DNA of 64,000 bases from an uncultured Microbacterium sp. (GCF_947489255.1 NZ_CANLCY010000001.1:744001-808000); one strand, 5' to 3'; counted from the stretch's first letter, positions 9,452 through 18,663 are shown. The notes: generated from the sequence alone by a model not told the origin. Numbers and translations are program-made.

Positions 9452-11899
9452 ATGGTCGGGGCTGGAGCGAGTGGGGGCTCGGCACGGTTGGGGCGAGTGC
9501 TTGGTGATATCGATGTCGAGGACTTCGGGGACCCGGCGCAAGAACTGTCTCTATTCTCTGGCTGCGAGTCCGTCGCGGACGTGCGGTCAGTTCTGCGCGG
9601 GCAGGTGGAGCTTGAGACTTCAGCGATGCTCGACCTTGTTGCGGAGGCGGACGCGTTCGATGTAATCGAGCTGATGCGGATGCGTGAGTTCCCCCCGGTT
9701 CCTGATCCTCGAGTGACTATGCCAGGTGGTTCTGCGTTGGCCGTGGAGTTGGTCGCTGCCATGCTGCTCTCTCGTTCTAGTCGGAAGCCGAGCGATGTCC
9801 CGCGTGAGGAGACTCGTCCGCACGAGAAGATCGAGGAACTGCACGTACGTGCCAAGCGTCTTGCGCGGCTGGCGACGTACCGGCAGCAGTACGAGGCCTA
9901 CCTCAGCGAGCATGTGCTGGCGCGTCTTGCGTCGGAGTACCAGGGTGCCGTGCTGAACATTCGCAATCTTCAGTACGACCACATCCGAGACGAGCAGGAG
10001 CGTCGTCTCTTCCAGCATCCCGTGGTCGAAGGACTCATGATTCAGTACCTGGGCTACGGATACGACGACGTGGTGGGGGTCCGTGATGCGCTGAAAGCTA
10101 CTTCCGCAGATCGGATGACGAGTCTCCGTGATGAGACCGGCGACATCATGCTCGAATACCAGGGGGTCGCCCCGGAAGAAATGCCAGAACAAGTGATCGC
10201 CCGTTTCAGGGAAGCGATGATCGACTTCATTTTTCTGCCCGGGGAGCGGGCGACGATCCGCGCCAGCGAACTTGCTGAGGCTGGACTGCTAGACGAAGCC
10301 AACGTTCTCACCGTCCTGAACTCGTACTCGCAAGTCTTTGACGATTCGATCTCGGCGGGGACGAGAGTCTTCGATCTCCTCACGGCCACCAACCCGTTCC
10401 TGATGACTCCGCTCATTGCGGACGGCGCAGGCGGCTTTGTTTCTACGGTGAACGACCCAGGGCTCGACTCGCTGCGTCGTGTACTTGAGCGAGCACTCGC
10501 GCCGCACGCGTCCGACATGCGGCGCTACGATCAGCGGGCTCGGCAATCGGTGAGCGAGGGCCTTGCTATCGCAAGTCTTGAACGTGTTCTTGGGTGTGCG
10601 GCGCTTCATTCGGGATTCCCGTACTACGCGCCGAAGAAAGGACGGAGCGAGACTGAGCTCGACGCCGGATGCGACGACGTGAACCTCGTAGCGGACCGCG
10701 TCGAGGGAGACGGTCTCTTCTTGGTCGACGACGTCGCGATCGTTGTCGAGGTGAAGGCGAAGTCCGTCGCAAGTCAGTCTCGACGTGGCGACGTTCGCAG
10801 ACTTGAATCCGATCTGAAGGCGACAGTCGGCGACGCAAACAATCAAGCCGTGCGACTGCAACGACTGATCGAACTGAACGGAGGCGTCTGGCTCACGCCG
10901 GACTCATGGCTAGACCTGTCGCAGGTCCGCGAGGTGCGTTCGGTCATCGTCTTACTGGACGATGTCGGTCCGCTCGGTGTCGCCATCGGAGATCTTCAGG
11001 CTGCTGGACTGCTCGCCGAGCGGCGGCCTCCGTGGGTTGCGTCATTGCATGATCTGATGGTGATCGCGGAGATCTGCGATCGGCCCAGTGAGTTTCTTCT
11101 GTATCTGCGACGCCGGACTGACAGCGGAGTCGCGACGTTCTACCGCGGGGCCGATGAACTCGATCTCTTCATGTTGTTCCTCGGCGGAGACCTATACGTC
11201 GACGATGATCCGGACGAAGTGCGGCGTGAACATGTGTCCGTCCCTCCAGCGAAGGCGCGGGTCAGAAGGCGGCGCGACGAGAGCGCAGTCGGGACGATGG
11301 TTGCCGATCACTGCCAACCGCTGAGCGAGTGGTACCTGCGTGATCAGATTCCCGAGTTTGAACCGCAACCCGCGAAACCATCTTTCAACATTGCCCAGGA
11401 GATCGTCCCGATCGTCGATGCGATCGCTGACCTGGGCGAGCCCGGCTGGTTACGCTGCACCACCGATCTGCTCGGCCTTGCCGGTGAAACGCAGACACGG
11501 CTTGCGAAAGCCATCCGAGAGTGTTGTCGGAGGACCTCCGCGGACGGCAGCTACCACGACATGCTTATGTCCTTCGCGGGCATGTGGGGGCATCCCACCG
11601 TGTTTGTTGGAGTAGCTCCAATGATCGGGAACAGCCTCGCCTTCCGCGCTCAGTTGTCTCAGTATGTGCGGGTCAAGGGGTACCAGCTGCAATCGGATCG
11701 CGCGTACGGTCTGCTTTTCAGTGCGGAAGAGGATCTTCTCGAGTTCATCTACCTGACGAATCCTCCGGGTTCCGATTCGGGTCTCGACCGATTGATAGAA
11801 GAGATGGGCCTGCAGCCTGTCGGGCGAGGCAGCAGGCCCACCCCGCCGTCTGCGCGTCGCCCAACGAAAAGGCTGCGTGGGAAGAAGAAGCGCCGCTAG
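9452..11899 (+). CDS. 815-aa protein of unknown function with PD-(D/E)xK nuclease-like motif
   Basis: I do not recognise the whole protein. Residues about 395-480 look like a restriction-endonuclease-fold core: acidic SETELD, then D420, D426/D427, a run of hydrophobics and E433-V-K435 (VVEVKAK). The remainder is mostly helical, without membrane segments, and the C-terminus is strongly basic (KRLRGKKKRR). Codon use is less GC-biased than in neighbours, and the gene stands alone between the nitrate genes and an FNT channel, so acquisition by transfer is likely. A nuclease role, for example in defence, is inferred from the motif only. The ATG at 9452 is the first in frame after a weak purine-rich stretch. 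Confidence 0.7.
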   Translation: MVGAGASGGSARLGRVLGDIDVEDFGDPAQELSLFSGCESVADVRSVLRGQVELETSAMLDLVAEADAFDVIELMRMREFPPVPDPRVTMPGGSALAVELVAAMLLSRSSRKPSDVPREETRPHEKIEELHVRAKRLARLATYRQQYEAYLSEHVLARLASEYQGAVLNIRNLQYDHIRDEQERRLFQHPVVEGLMIQYLGYGYDDVVGVRDALKATSADRMTSLRDETGDIMLEYQGVAPEEMPEQVIARFREAMIDFIFLPGERATIRASELAEAGLLDEANVLTVLNSYSQVFDDSISAGTRVFDLLTATNPFLMTPLIADGAGGFVSTVNDPGLDSLRRVLERALAPHASDMRRYDQRARQSVSEGLAIASLERVLGCAALHSGFPYYAPKKGRSETELDAGCDDVNLVADRVEGDGLFLVDDVAIVVEVKAKSVASQSRRGDVRRLESDLKATVGDANNQAVRLQRLIELNGGVWLTPDSWLDLSQVREVRSVIVLLDDVGPLGVAIGDLQAAGLLAERRPPWVASLHDLMVIAEICDRPSEFLLYLRRRTDSGVATFYRGADELDLFMLFLGGDLYVDDDPDEVRREHVSVPPAKARVRRRRDESAVGTMVADHCQPLSEWYLRDQIPEFEPQPAKPSFNIAQEIVPIVDAIADLGEPGWLRCTTDLLGLAGETQTRLAKAIRECCRRTSADGSYHDMLMSFAGMWGHPTVFVGVAPMIGNSLAFRAQLSQYVRVKGYQLQSDRAYGLLFSAEEDLLEFIYLTNPPGSDSGLDRLIEEMGLQPVGRGSRPTPPSARRPTKRLRGKKKRR

Positions 11900-12306
11900 C
11901 GCGGAGAGAATCGCAAAATCCCGGCCGTCATGCCTCCATGGTGCCGGTGACTCCCTCAGTATCTGTGACTCGGTGCTGCTTCGAGTCAGTGCTGTTCGCT
12001 CAGCAGCCGCTGCGCTGAGCGCCCGATCCAGATAAAAGCTGCAGGGCGCTTCGTCTCGCAGCAGAGCGTCAAGCTCGCCACTGTCTGATCGAGGGCAGTA
12101 GTGCGCAGATCACGGCGCGGCGGAACGACAGGGACGTCCAACGCCGAGCGAGGTCGGACGGGTGGAGTGCGAGTACCCGGAGTTGGCTGTGAACGGTGAG
12201 GTCGCGGGCGTCTCTGCCGTATCAACATGAGGCCGCTCACGCAGGCGGGTTGTGCGGCATCCCCGCATCAGTAACGGTGAGGCATGAACACACGACGAGC
12301 GCACCC
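11900..12306. other. Gene-free stretch after the 815-aa gene
   Basis: About 400 bases without a supported gene. The hairpin CGCTCAGC / GCTGAGCG (11997-12021, 9-nt loop) could terminate the upstream gene but has no T-run. Short open frames on the minus strand show no start signals or domain features. The composition returns to the window norm toward 12300. Confidence 0.5.
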
Positions 12307-13110
12307 GTGAGCGACGACCGCCGACGCCAGATCGGCGACTCCGACGAGGTCGTCGAAGACGAACTGGCCGAATCCTTCGACGCGACCATCACGGAGGGCG
12401 CGGAGCGACTCAACAGGCCGTGGCGCATCGTCCTGATCACCGGCTTCTTCGGCGGCCTCGAGGTGGGGTTGGGGGTCGCCGCCTACCTCGCGGTGCTGCA
12501 CCAGACGGGGGATCACCTCCTCGCAGGCCTGGCGTTCAGCGCGGGGTTGATCGCGCTGTTCCTCGCGCACAGCGAGCTGTTCACCGAGAACTTCCTCATG
12601 CCTATCGCCGCCCTCGTCGCGCGAGAGGGCACGATCTGGCAACTGGCGCGTCTATGGGGCGGAACCCTCGTGGCGAACCTCGTCGGCGGGTGGGTGTTCA
12701 TGGGGTTGCTCACCACCGCGTTCCCCGAGTGGCACGACACGCTCGCCGAGTCCGCCCACCATTACGTCGATGCTCCGTTCGGGTGGCAGAGCATCGTGCT
12801 CGCCGTGCTGGGCGGGAGCACCATCACGCTGATGACGCGGATGCAGCAGGGCACCCAGTCCGATCCCGCCAAGATCGTCGCGACGATCATCGGAGGTTTC
12901 CTGCTCGCCGGTCTCCAGCTGTTCCACTCGATCCTGGACTCGCTTCTCATCTTCGGAGCGATCCAATCGGGCGCCGACATCACCTACCTGCAGTGGCTGG
13001 GGTGGTTCGGGTACGTGCTGCTCTTCAACGTGCTCGGCGGGCTCTTACTCGTCACGGCTCTTCGTCTGTTGCGCACCAAGGAACTGCTCGAAAAGCGTCG
13101 CGCGGAGTGA
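12307..13110 (+). CDS. Formate/nitrite transporter (FNT) family protein
   Basis: The 267-aa protein has an acidic N-terminus followed by about six hydrophobic helices typical of the pentameric FNT channels (FocA/NirC). Recognisable parts are AGLAFSAGLIALFLAHSELF, GGTLVANLVGGW and FHSILDSLLIFGAI. It would move a small monovalent anion such as formate or nitrite. It lies some 3.4 kb from narK, so nitrite handling is possible but not shown. The start is uncertain: GTG 12307 gives the usual length, GTG 12277 in the same frame adds 10 residues, and neither has a clear ribosome-binding site. Confidence 0.85.
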   Translation: MSDDRRRQIGDSDEVVEDELAESFDATITEGAERLNRPWRIVLITGFFGGLEVGLGVAAYLAVLHQTGDHLLAGLAFSAGLIALFLAHSELFTENFLMPIAALVAREGTIWQLARLWGGTLVANLVGGWVFMGLLTTAFPEWHDTLAESAHHYVDAPFGWQSIVLAVLGGSTITLMTRMQQGTQSDPAKIVATIIGGFLLAGLQLFHSILDSLLIFGAIQSGADITYLQWLGWFGYVLLFNVLGGLLLVTALRLLRTKELLEKRRAE

Positions 13111-13158
13111 CGAGGTTCGCGCCGTCGACCCGAGTCGTCGATCTGTCCCGAGGAGGTC

Positions 13159-14421
13159 TCACCGACTCGCCGTGGTGCGCGTCACTGTTCCCTTCGAACG
13201 CCGCGTGACCACAAGGGCCACAACAGCAACCGCCGCAGACGCGAACATCACAATCGCCAACGGTGCGGCAGTCCCCTCGCCTCCCAAGCTCACCAACGGC
13301 GACACCAGCGCCGCGAGGCCGAACTGCAGGGCTCCGAGCACGGCCGAGGCGCTCCCGGCGATCTGCGGGACGGCGCCGAGCGCCAGGGCGGTCGCATTTC
13401 CGAACACCAGGCCCAGCGACCCGACGGCGGTGAAGAGCGGGACCGTGAGCCAGAAGACCGGCGCCCCGGAGAACACAAGCAGCGCGAAGGCGATCGTCGA
13501 CGCGGTGACCAGTGCGATCCCGAGCGTCAGGACGCTCTCGACCGAGCGGGTGGCGGTGAGCTTCGGCGACAGGGCACTCACGACCACGAGCGCGAGCGCG
13601 TTCAGGCCGAACATCATCCCGTAGCCGACCGTGTCGAGTCCGAGCATGTTCTGGTACAGGAACGGCGAGGCCGAGATGTACGCCATCATCACCGCGAACC
13701 CGAAGGCGAACACGGCCGTGTATCCGAGGAAGGTCCGCGACCGGAGTGCCCGCAGGGGAGATCCGGATGCCACCCGCTCGGCGCGAAGCTCGTCTCGACG
13801 CGAGCGCAGGTGCGTCTCGCGCACCACCACGAGCACGGCGACGAGCATGACGATCGACAGCCCCAGCACGATGGCCAGCAGCCCGCGCCAGCCGATCGGA
13901 CCGGTGAGCACGCCGCCGAGGAGCGGGGCGACGACCGGAGCGACGCCGCCGACGATCATCATGAGCGAGAAAGCGCGCGCAGCGGCCTTGCCGGTCGACA
14001 GGTCTGAGATGACGGCACGGCCGATGACCATGCCCGCGGCCCCGCCGAGACCCTGGAAGAGACGTGCGGCGACGAGCACGGCGACGTTCGGGGCGAAGAC
14101 CGCGACCGCGCTCGCAATGACGCACAGAACGGCTCCGGCCACGAGGGGCGGGACGCGACCGAACCGGTCGGAGAGGGGACCGAAGACGAGCTGCCCGGCG
14201 GTCACGCCGACGAGGAACGCCGTCAGCGTCAGCTGCACGGTCGTGGCCGAGGTCGCGAGCTCGGTGGTCATCTGCGGGAACGCCGGAAGGTAGAGGTCGG
14301 TCGCGAAGGGCGCGACGGCGCTCAGCAGACCGAGCACCAGCAGGAGCGGTGTCGTGATGCCGCTCGATCGAGAGGGGAGGGATGCTGCTGGGGTTCGCAA
14401 GGAATCGGTGTCGGTCGCCAT
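13159..14421 (-). CDS. MFS efflux transporter, Bcr/CflA type
   Basis: The 420-aa protein has 12 predicted helices and the drug-exporter signature GPLSDRFGRVPPLVAG after helix 2, with GRAVISDL and GVAPVVAPLLGG further on. These are typical of Bcr/CflA multidrug:H+ antiporters in the cytoplasmic membrane. The ATG (14421) directly abuts a perfect inverted repeat at 14422-14439. On this strand a TATGCT -10 lies inside that repeat, so the transcript would be nearly leaderless and directly blocked by a bound repressor. The divergent MarR gene is the obvious regulator. Substrate unknown. Confidence 0.9.
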   Translation of the reverse strand: MATDTDSLRTPAASLPSRSSGITTPLLLVLGLLSAVAPFATDLYLPAFPQMTTELATSATTVQLTLTAFLVGVTAGQLVFGPLSDRFGRVPPLVAGAVLCVIASAVAVFAPNVAVLVAARLFQGLGGAAGMVIGRAVISDLSTGKAAARAFSLMMIVGGVAPVVAPLLGGVLTGPIGWRGLLAIVLGLSIVMLVAVLVVVRETHLRSRRDELRAERVASGSPLRALRSRTFLGYTAVFAFGFAVMMAYISASPFLYQNMLGLDTVGYGMMFGLNALALVVVSALSPKLTATRSVESVLTLGIALVTASTIAFALLVFSGAPVFWLTVPLFTAVGSLGLVFGNATALALGAVPQIAGSASAVLGALQFGLAALVSPLVSLGGEGTAAPLAIVMFASAAVAVVALVVTRRSKGTVTRTTASR

Positions 14422-14439
14422 AGTTATGAAAGCATAACT
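14422..14439. promoter_or_regulatory. MarR-type operator in the divergent MFS/MarR promoter
   Basis: AGTTATG-AAAG-CATAACT is a perfect 7-bp inverted repeat in the narrow gap between the divergent genes. On the minus strand TATGCT within it fits a -10 for the exporter. On the plus strand TACAGT (14455-14460) is a -10 for the regulator, with the repeat near its -35. One bound dimer could therefore repress both genes. AT-rich palindromes of this size are typical MarR sites. Confidence 0.75.
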
Positions 14440-14467
14440 GATGTCATCCGGCTGGTACAGTCGGCCC

Positions 14468-14932
14468 GTGGCCCCCGCGATCTCCGACGACGCTCTCGCC
14501 GAGTTCGCCGACGTCGTGATGCGCATCGCGCGCGACATCGATCCGAACGGTCCGCACGCACCCGACATCGTTCCGCTCACCGGAACGGAAGCCCTCGTCA
14601 TGAGATGGGTGCACCACAACCCCGGCGCCTCACCGAGCGCGGTGGCCGCAGCCACGGCGCTGCAGCGCAGCAATTGCAGCGTCGCGCTGAGCTCGCTCGT
14701 CGCGAAGGGCATGATCGAGCGCCAGACCGCCCCGGATGACGCGCGTGTGGTGCGCCTGCGGCCCACCGCCCTGGCGGACGAGAGCGTGCAGAAGCTTCAC
14801 GCCTACTGGGCCGATCGCCTGCGCGTCGCACTCGACGGCGACGACGCCGGGGTCGAGGCGGCGGCCGTCTTGCTCGCGCGCATCGAGGAAGGATTGCGCC
14901 GCGGTGACGCCCTGGAGTCGTCCGCCCGCTGA
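14468..14932 (+). CDS. MarR family transcriptional regulator
   Basis: The 154-aa protein has a winged helix at about residues 35-110 (TGTEALVMRWVHHNPGASPSAVAAATAL, SNCSVALSSLVAKGMIERQ, DDARVVRLRPTALADE) and flanking helices for dimerisation. It probably represses itself and the divergent MFS exporter until a ligand binds. I chose GTG 14468 because TACAGT lies 7 nt upstream, a leaderless arrangement; ATG 14441 in the same frame would add nine residues but abuts the operator. Confidence 0.88.
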   Translation: MAPAISDDALAEFADVVMRIARDIDPNGPHAPDIVPLTGTEALVMRWVHHNPGASPSAVAAATALQRSNCSVALSSLVAKGMIERQTAPDDARVVRLRPTALADESVQKLHAYWADRLRVALDGDDAGVEAAAVLLARIEEGLRRGDALESSAR

Positions 14933-15032
14933 GACTCCGCCCCGGTGTTACGCCCCACTACGCCCCAGATCGCCCGACCCCTCGGCATCCTGTAGCTTCA
15001 TCTCACCAACCCCTCCGAAGGCAGGTGAAGCC

Positions 15033-15290
15033 ATGTCCCGCACGATCTCGTCGACAGTCCACCCGATCCAGCGCTGCATGGCGGCCTCGAACCCGTCTGC
15101 GTGGTGGGACGGCCTCGTCATCGAGGCCGACGGCTCAACCGCGATCGTGGCGCTGCTCGACGGCACCACGGTGCAGCTGCGGATCGTCGGCCCGGCCGTC
15201 GACATGGCGGTGGGGGAGCCCGTGGCGTACCACCCGGTCGCGGAGCTGCTCAGCGCGTCGGCGATCCTCACGACCGCACGCGCCGCATAG
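15033..15290 (+). CDS. Small hypothetical protein (85 aa)
   Basis: I do not recognise this 85-aa protein. It has no signal peptide or membrane helix and reads as a small beta-rich soluble protein (WWDGLVIEADGSTAIVALLDGTTVQLRIVG). The ATG is preceded by AGGTGA at good spacing, and TAGCTT about 35 nt upstream could be its -10. It stands alone between the MarR gene and the copper-binding protein gene. Confidence 0.65.
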   Translation: MSRTISSTVHPIQRCMAASNPSAWWDGLVIEADGSTAIVALLDGTTVQLRIVGPAVDMAVGEPVAYHPVAELLSASAILTTARAA

Positions 15291-15337
15291 CCGAGCGGCC
15301 GCCGACGAAACGTCAGCGGCCGCGCGAAGAACGGAAC

Positions 15338-15739
15338 TCAGGCGGACATCGAGGCCATCATGGCCTCGCACTTCATGACCATGTCGTCGCAGGCCATCGC
15401 GCAGTAGCGGCACATCTCGTCCATGTCGGCGTGTGCGCGGCATTCGGCGGCGCAGGCCTTGCCCATGGTCATGCAGGCGGTCATCATGGCGCTCATCACG
15501 TCCATGTTCATCCCGGCCGGACGCATCATCATGTGCATCGTCGCCTGTGCCATCTCGACCATGTTCGAACACATCGCGCAACAGGTCGCCATCTCGGCGC
15601 CGTGCATCATGTCGCTGCCGGCGCACATCGCCGCGGCCATCGCGCAGGCGTTCAGCGACTGCATGCATTCCTGCATGGCATCCATGTCCATGGTCATCTC
15701 GCCCATGTGCATCGACTTCATCATGGCCATCGTGTCCAT
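15338..15739 (-). CDS. Met/Cys-rich four-helix-bundle copper-binding protein (DUF326-like)
   Basis: The 133-aa protein contains 38 Met and 13 Cys residues, spaced along amphipathic helices (CxxxC-like pairs such as CCAMC and CRYCAMAC). This matches four-helix Cys-rich proteins of the YhjQ/DUF326 and copper-storage (Csp) type that hold many Cu(I) ions. No signal peptide is seen, so it is probably cytosolic. GGGAGA lies about 5 nt before the ATG. There is no copper ATPase or CsoR gene next to it. The Met content is higher than I would expect for the family. Confidence 0.85.
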   Translation of the reverse strand: MDTMAMMKSMHMGEMTMDMDAMQECMQSLNACAMAAAMCAGSDMMHGAEMATCCAMCSNMVEMAQATMHMMMRPAGMNMDVMSAMMTACMTMGKACAAECRAHADMDEMCRYCAMACDDMVMKCEAMMASMSA

Positions 15740-15985
15740 TGCTTCTCCCGTGTGCTCGTCGTGACGGAGGGACCGGATGCCGCGGAGGGACTCCGGCGTA
15801 CCGCGATGCTACGCGGGGTCGCGGCCGCGAGACAGTGCTCACAGCAGGTTGATCGGGTGGTGTAGAGGTACGTGGGCTCCACATCCTTGCCCGGCCGTGC
15901 CCAACGTCAGCGATGCGTGCAACCTCAGCGCGGATCGGTGAATGCCAACGGAGTTCGTGCGCGTCGCGGAGTTTCTGCACGCGGG

Positions 15986-16195
15986 CTACACGATGCGCCG
16001 GAACCTCGGCCCCGAGTAGCCGTCTCGATCGACCGTCCCGGTGAACATCTCGACAGGGCGCACCCAGTAGGAGTAGTCGTCGTAGAGCTTGCGGTAGGAG
16101 ACGAAGACCTCTTCGGTCTCGGAATGCCGGGTCGTTCCGAACACCTCGTATCGCTGTCCCTTGAAGTGTTCGTAGATGCCGGGTTCGACGTTCAT
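15986..16195 (-). CDS. DUF1653 domain protein
   Basis: This 69-aa protein is almost entirely one DUF1653 domain: GIYEHFKGQRYEVFGTTRHSE, the family's 'G.Y.H.KG..Y.V...A.H.E' pattern, then VSYRKLYDDYSYWVRPVEMF. The family is widespread and its function is unknown. The ATG follows a purine-rich GAGGAA region. It appears to be a single-gene unit. Confidence 0.88.
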   Translation of the reverse strand: MNVEPGIYEHFKGQRYEVFGTTRHSETEEVFVSYRKLYDDYSYWVRPVEMFTGTVDRDGYSGPRFRRIV

Positions 16196-16342
16196 GGGCG
16201 TTCCGTTCCTCGCCTCACGGGTGATCGGCGCGAAAGCCGAGTATGCCAGCGGTGCGATGGCCTCGCGCGGGCGTCCCTATTCTTTGCGTTTGCTGAGTGG
16301 CAGACTTCAGTCACACACCGCTGTGACCCGAAGGAGCGGGAG

Positions 16343-16639
16343 ATGTTCTCGCTGCGCCGTTCCGCCAAGGCCCCGACATGGAAGCAGGTCGAGGACGACT
16401 TCGTGATGGGCGCCTGCTCGCGCCGACTGTTCGGGTACATCAGTCGTGACCTCGACGGGGTGTGGACGGCGTTCGACGAAGAAGCCCGTGTCGTCGCCGC
16501 GGGACCGGACCTCGCCGACGTGGCGGAGGCGCTGTGGGCGGGGCACCTCGCGGCGCATGACGAGCAGTGCGAACCCGTGGGCGAGATCCCGTGGTGGCGC
16601 CGAGTCGCGCGCAAGCGCGGGATGCCGGCATCCCCCTGA
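16343..16639 (+). CDS. Hypothetical protein (98 aa)
   Basis: I do not recognise the family. The protein is soluble-looking and acidic in the middle (LDGVWTAFDEEARVVAAGPDLADVAEALWAGHLAAHD), with a basic N-terminus and a WWRRVARKRG tail. AAGGAG lies 6 nt before the ATG, a near-ideal ribosome-binding site, which supports expression and the start chosen. The next gene has its own leaderless promoter. Confidence 0.7.
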   Translation: MFSLRRSAKAPTWKQVEDDFVMGACSRRLFGYISRDLDGVWTAFDEEARVVAAGPDLADVAEALWAGHLAAHDEQCEPVGEIPWWRRVARKRGMPASP

Positions 16640-16744
16640 TCGCGCCCGGCCATCCGCCGGGGTGTGCGTCGTGTCTTCGGCATCCAGAAGCGTGCGGCGC
16701 TCCTCTCGGGGGAGATGCACGACGCGGCCCGTAGACTCCGGCGC

Positions 16745-18160
16745 ATGTCGCGTCCTGTCATCGTCACCGAAACGGGCCCCGTCGGCGGATCGTCCGCCGA
16801 GCGCGTCGAGCGCTACCTCGGCATCCCGTACGCCGCAGCTCCGACCGGGGCGAGACGGTTCGCGCTTCCTGCGCCGGTGGAACCCTGGGATGCCGTGCGC
16901 GAAGCTACGGAGTTCGGTCCGACCTCACCTCAGTCGCCGTATCCGGGCGCGACCGGCGAGCTGTTGGCATCCACGATCATTCCCGGCGACGACGTGCTCA
17001 CCGTCAACGTGTGGCGACCGGAGGATGCCGAGGGCGCGGCCGTCATGCTGTGGTTCCACGGCGGTGCGCTCGAGCGGGGCACGGCGGCGCTCAGCACCTA
17101 CGACGGCACCCCGTTCGCCCGCGACGGCGTCGTGTTCGTCTCGGCCAACTACCGGCTCGGAGCCGAGGGGTTCTCGGTGCTGCCCGACGCGCCGCGCAAC
17201 CTCGGCCTCGCCGACGCCGCGGAGGCGCTGCGCTGGACGCACCGCAACATCGCGCGGTTCGGCGGGGACCCCGCGCGCATCACGATCTTCGGGGAATCCG
17301 CCGGGGGAGCGGTCGTGGCCGCCCTGCTCTCGCGCGACGACCTGCGTCCGTTGATCGCCGGGGCGATCATCGAGTCCGGCCCCCTCGACGCCGAGACTCC
17401 CCAGCGCGCGGCGCGGCCGATCCGCGGGATCGCGCGCGCCCTCGGTGTCGATGCGACGGCGGCGGCGCTGCGCGAGGTCGCGCCGGAGCGGCTCGTGGCG
17501 GCCCGCGACCGACTCGCCGCCCGGTCGACGCCGCTGCGGGGGACCCCCGGCTTCACCGCCGCGATCGACCCCCTGACCCTTCCGGACTCGCCGCGGCGCG
17601 CTCTCGTCACGGCCGATGTTCCCGTGCTGATCGGCACGAATACCGACGAATACCGCCTCTGGTACCCGCCCGCGGCGCTCGCCCGGCTCACGCGGCGCAC
17701 GTACGCCGTCCTAGCGCTCGCGAAACGCCTCCCGCGCGGGGTGTGGGCGGCCTACCGCCGGGCCCTACCGGATGCCTCGGCGGGCGAGATCATCGGGCAG
17801 GTGCTGACCGATCAGATCCTGCGCGCGCCCGCCGTCGAGGTCGCACGCTCCCGCACCGCCCCCACCTTCGTCTACGAGTTCGCGTGGCAGAGCCCGGTGC
17901 GCGACCTGCGCGCGGCGCACGCGCTCGAGATCGGGTTCGTTTTCGATGCCTTGAACGACGCGGCCGGACAGCGGATGACGGGACCCGCCGCCCCGCGGGA
18001 ACTCGCGCAGCGCATGCACGCCGACTGGATCCGCTTCGCCGAGACGGGGGATCCGGGGTGGACCGCCTTCGCGGACGGCGGGCGCGTCCGGCGATACGAC
18101 ACCGTGACGAGCGACGTCGAATTGCCGCGTGCTGAGGCGTTGGCGGCGTTGATGCGCTGA
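16745..18160 (+). CDS. Type-B carboxylesterase/lipase family protein
   Basis: The 471-aa protein has the carboxylesterase fold: an N-terminal YLGIPYAAAPTGARRFALP, the oxyanion region WFHGGAL, and the nucleophile elbow FGESAGG with Ser185. It would hydrolyse carboxylic esters in the cytoplasm; no signal peptide is present. TAGACT lies 7 nt before the ATG at 16745, so the message is probably leaderless. At 471 aa it is slightly shorter than the usual 490-550. The natural substrate is unknown. Confidence 0.88.
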   Translation: MSRPVIVTETGPVGGSSAERVERYLGIPYAAAPTGARRFALPAPVEPWDAVREATEFGPTSPQSPYPGATGELLASTIIPGDDVLTVNVWRPEDAEGAAVMLWFHGGALERGTAALSTYDGTPFARDGVVFVSANYRLGAEGFSVLPDAPRNLGLADAAEALRWTHRNIARFGGDPARITIFGESAGGAVVAALLSRDDLRPLIAGAIIESGPLDAETPQRAARPIRGIARALGVDATAAALREVAPERLVAARDRLAARSTPLRGTPGFTAAIDPLTLPDSPRRALVTADVPVLIGTNTDEYRLWYPPAALARLTRRTYAVLALAKRLPRGVWAAYRRALPDASAGEIIGQVLTDQILRAPAVEVARSRTAPTFVYEFAWQSPVRDLRAAHALEIGFVFDALNDAAGQRMTGPAAPRELAQRMHADWIRFAETGDPGWTAFADGGRVRRYDTVTSDVELPRAEALAALMR

Positions 18161-18201
18161 GTGGAGACCGGCTCGCGATCTCGCGTGCGTCGGGCCGCTC
18201 T

Positions 18202-18663
18202 TCACGTGATCCCCTTCTCCGTGAAGGATGCGGCGAGGTGGGCGTTTCGTCGTGCGATGAGCCGGCGCAGGTACGGCACGAGGATCAGGCGCTCGGCGAT
18301 GATTCCGAAGACGGGCGAGGCCAGGTCGATGGTGTCGGTCATCGTCGTCCCGCCGTCGGGAGTCTCGTCGAACCGGTGCTCGTGCCGGAACGAACGGAAA
18401 GGGCCCTGCGTCTGTTCATCGACGAACCGTGTCGGTTCGTCCATCTCCGAGATGCGAGCGGTCATGGTGAGCCAGATGCCCCCGTGGCGGGCCCGGAACG
18501 TGACCGTGTCGCCGAGCTGCATCGGCCCCTCGGTCACGCCGGCAATGGCGCTCTCCCTGCTGCCGTGCATCGAGGCGACGTGTGCGCCGATGTCGCGCGC
18601 GAGGTCGAACACCGCGGCGGGACTCGCCGCGATGTCGGTTCGAAGGGTGAAACGGGAGGGCAC
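18202..18663 (-). CDS. SRPBCC/START-like family protein
   Basis: The 153-aa protein fits the polyketide cyclase/dehydrase-like SRPBCC fold: FTLRTDIAASPAAVFDLARDI at the start, then GDTVTFRARHGGIWLTMTARI, and a long C-terminal helix. These proteins bind hydrophobic ligands; this one lies next to an esterase and a membrane protein gene and has no clear partner. I chose GTG 18663 because GGAGG lies 8 nt upstream. Confidence 0.82.
   Translation of the reverse strand: MPSRFTLRTDIAASPAAVFDLARDIGAHVASMHGSRESAIAGVTEGPMQLGDTVTFRARHGGIWLTMTARISEMDEPTRFVDEQTQGPFRSFRHEHRFDETPDGGTTMTDTIDLASPVFGIIAERLILVPYLRRLIARRNAHLAASFTEKGIT

Noticed and set aside
11986..12240. Minus-strand frame in the gap before the FNT gene
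   Set aside because: No start signal, low-complexity Arg/Pro-rich sequence, typical of antisense frames in GC-rich DNA.
15338..15739. Low-complexity artefact on the copper-protein strand
   Set aside because: The regular Cys and Met spacing, a good ribosome-binding site and family resemblance support a real gene.
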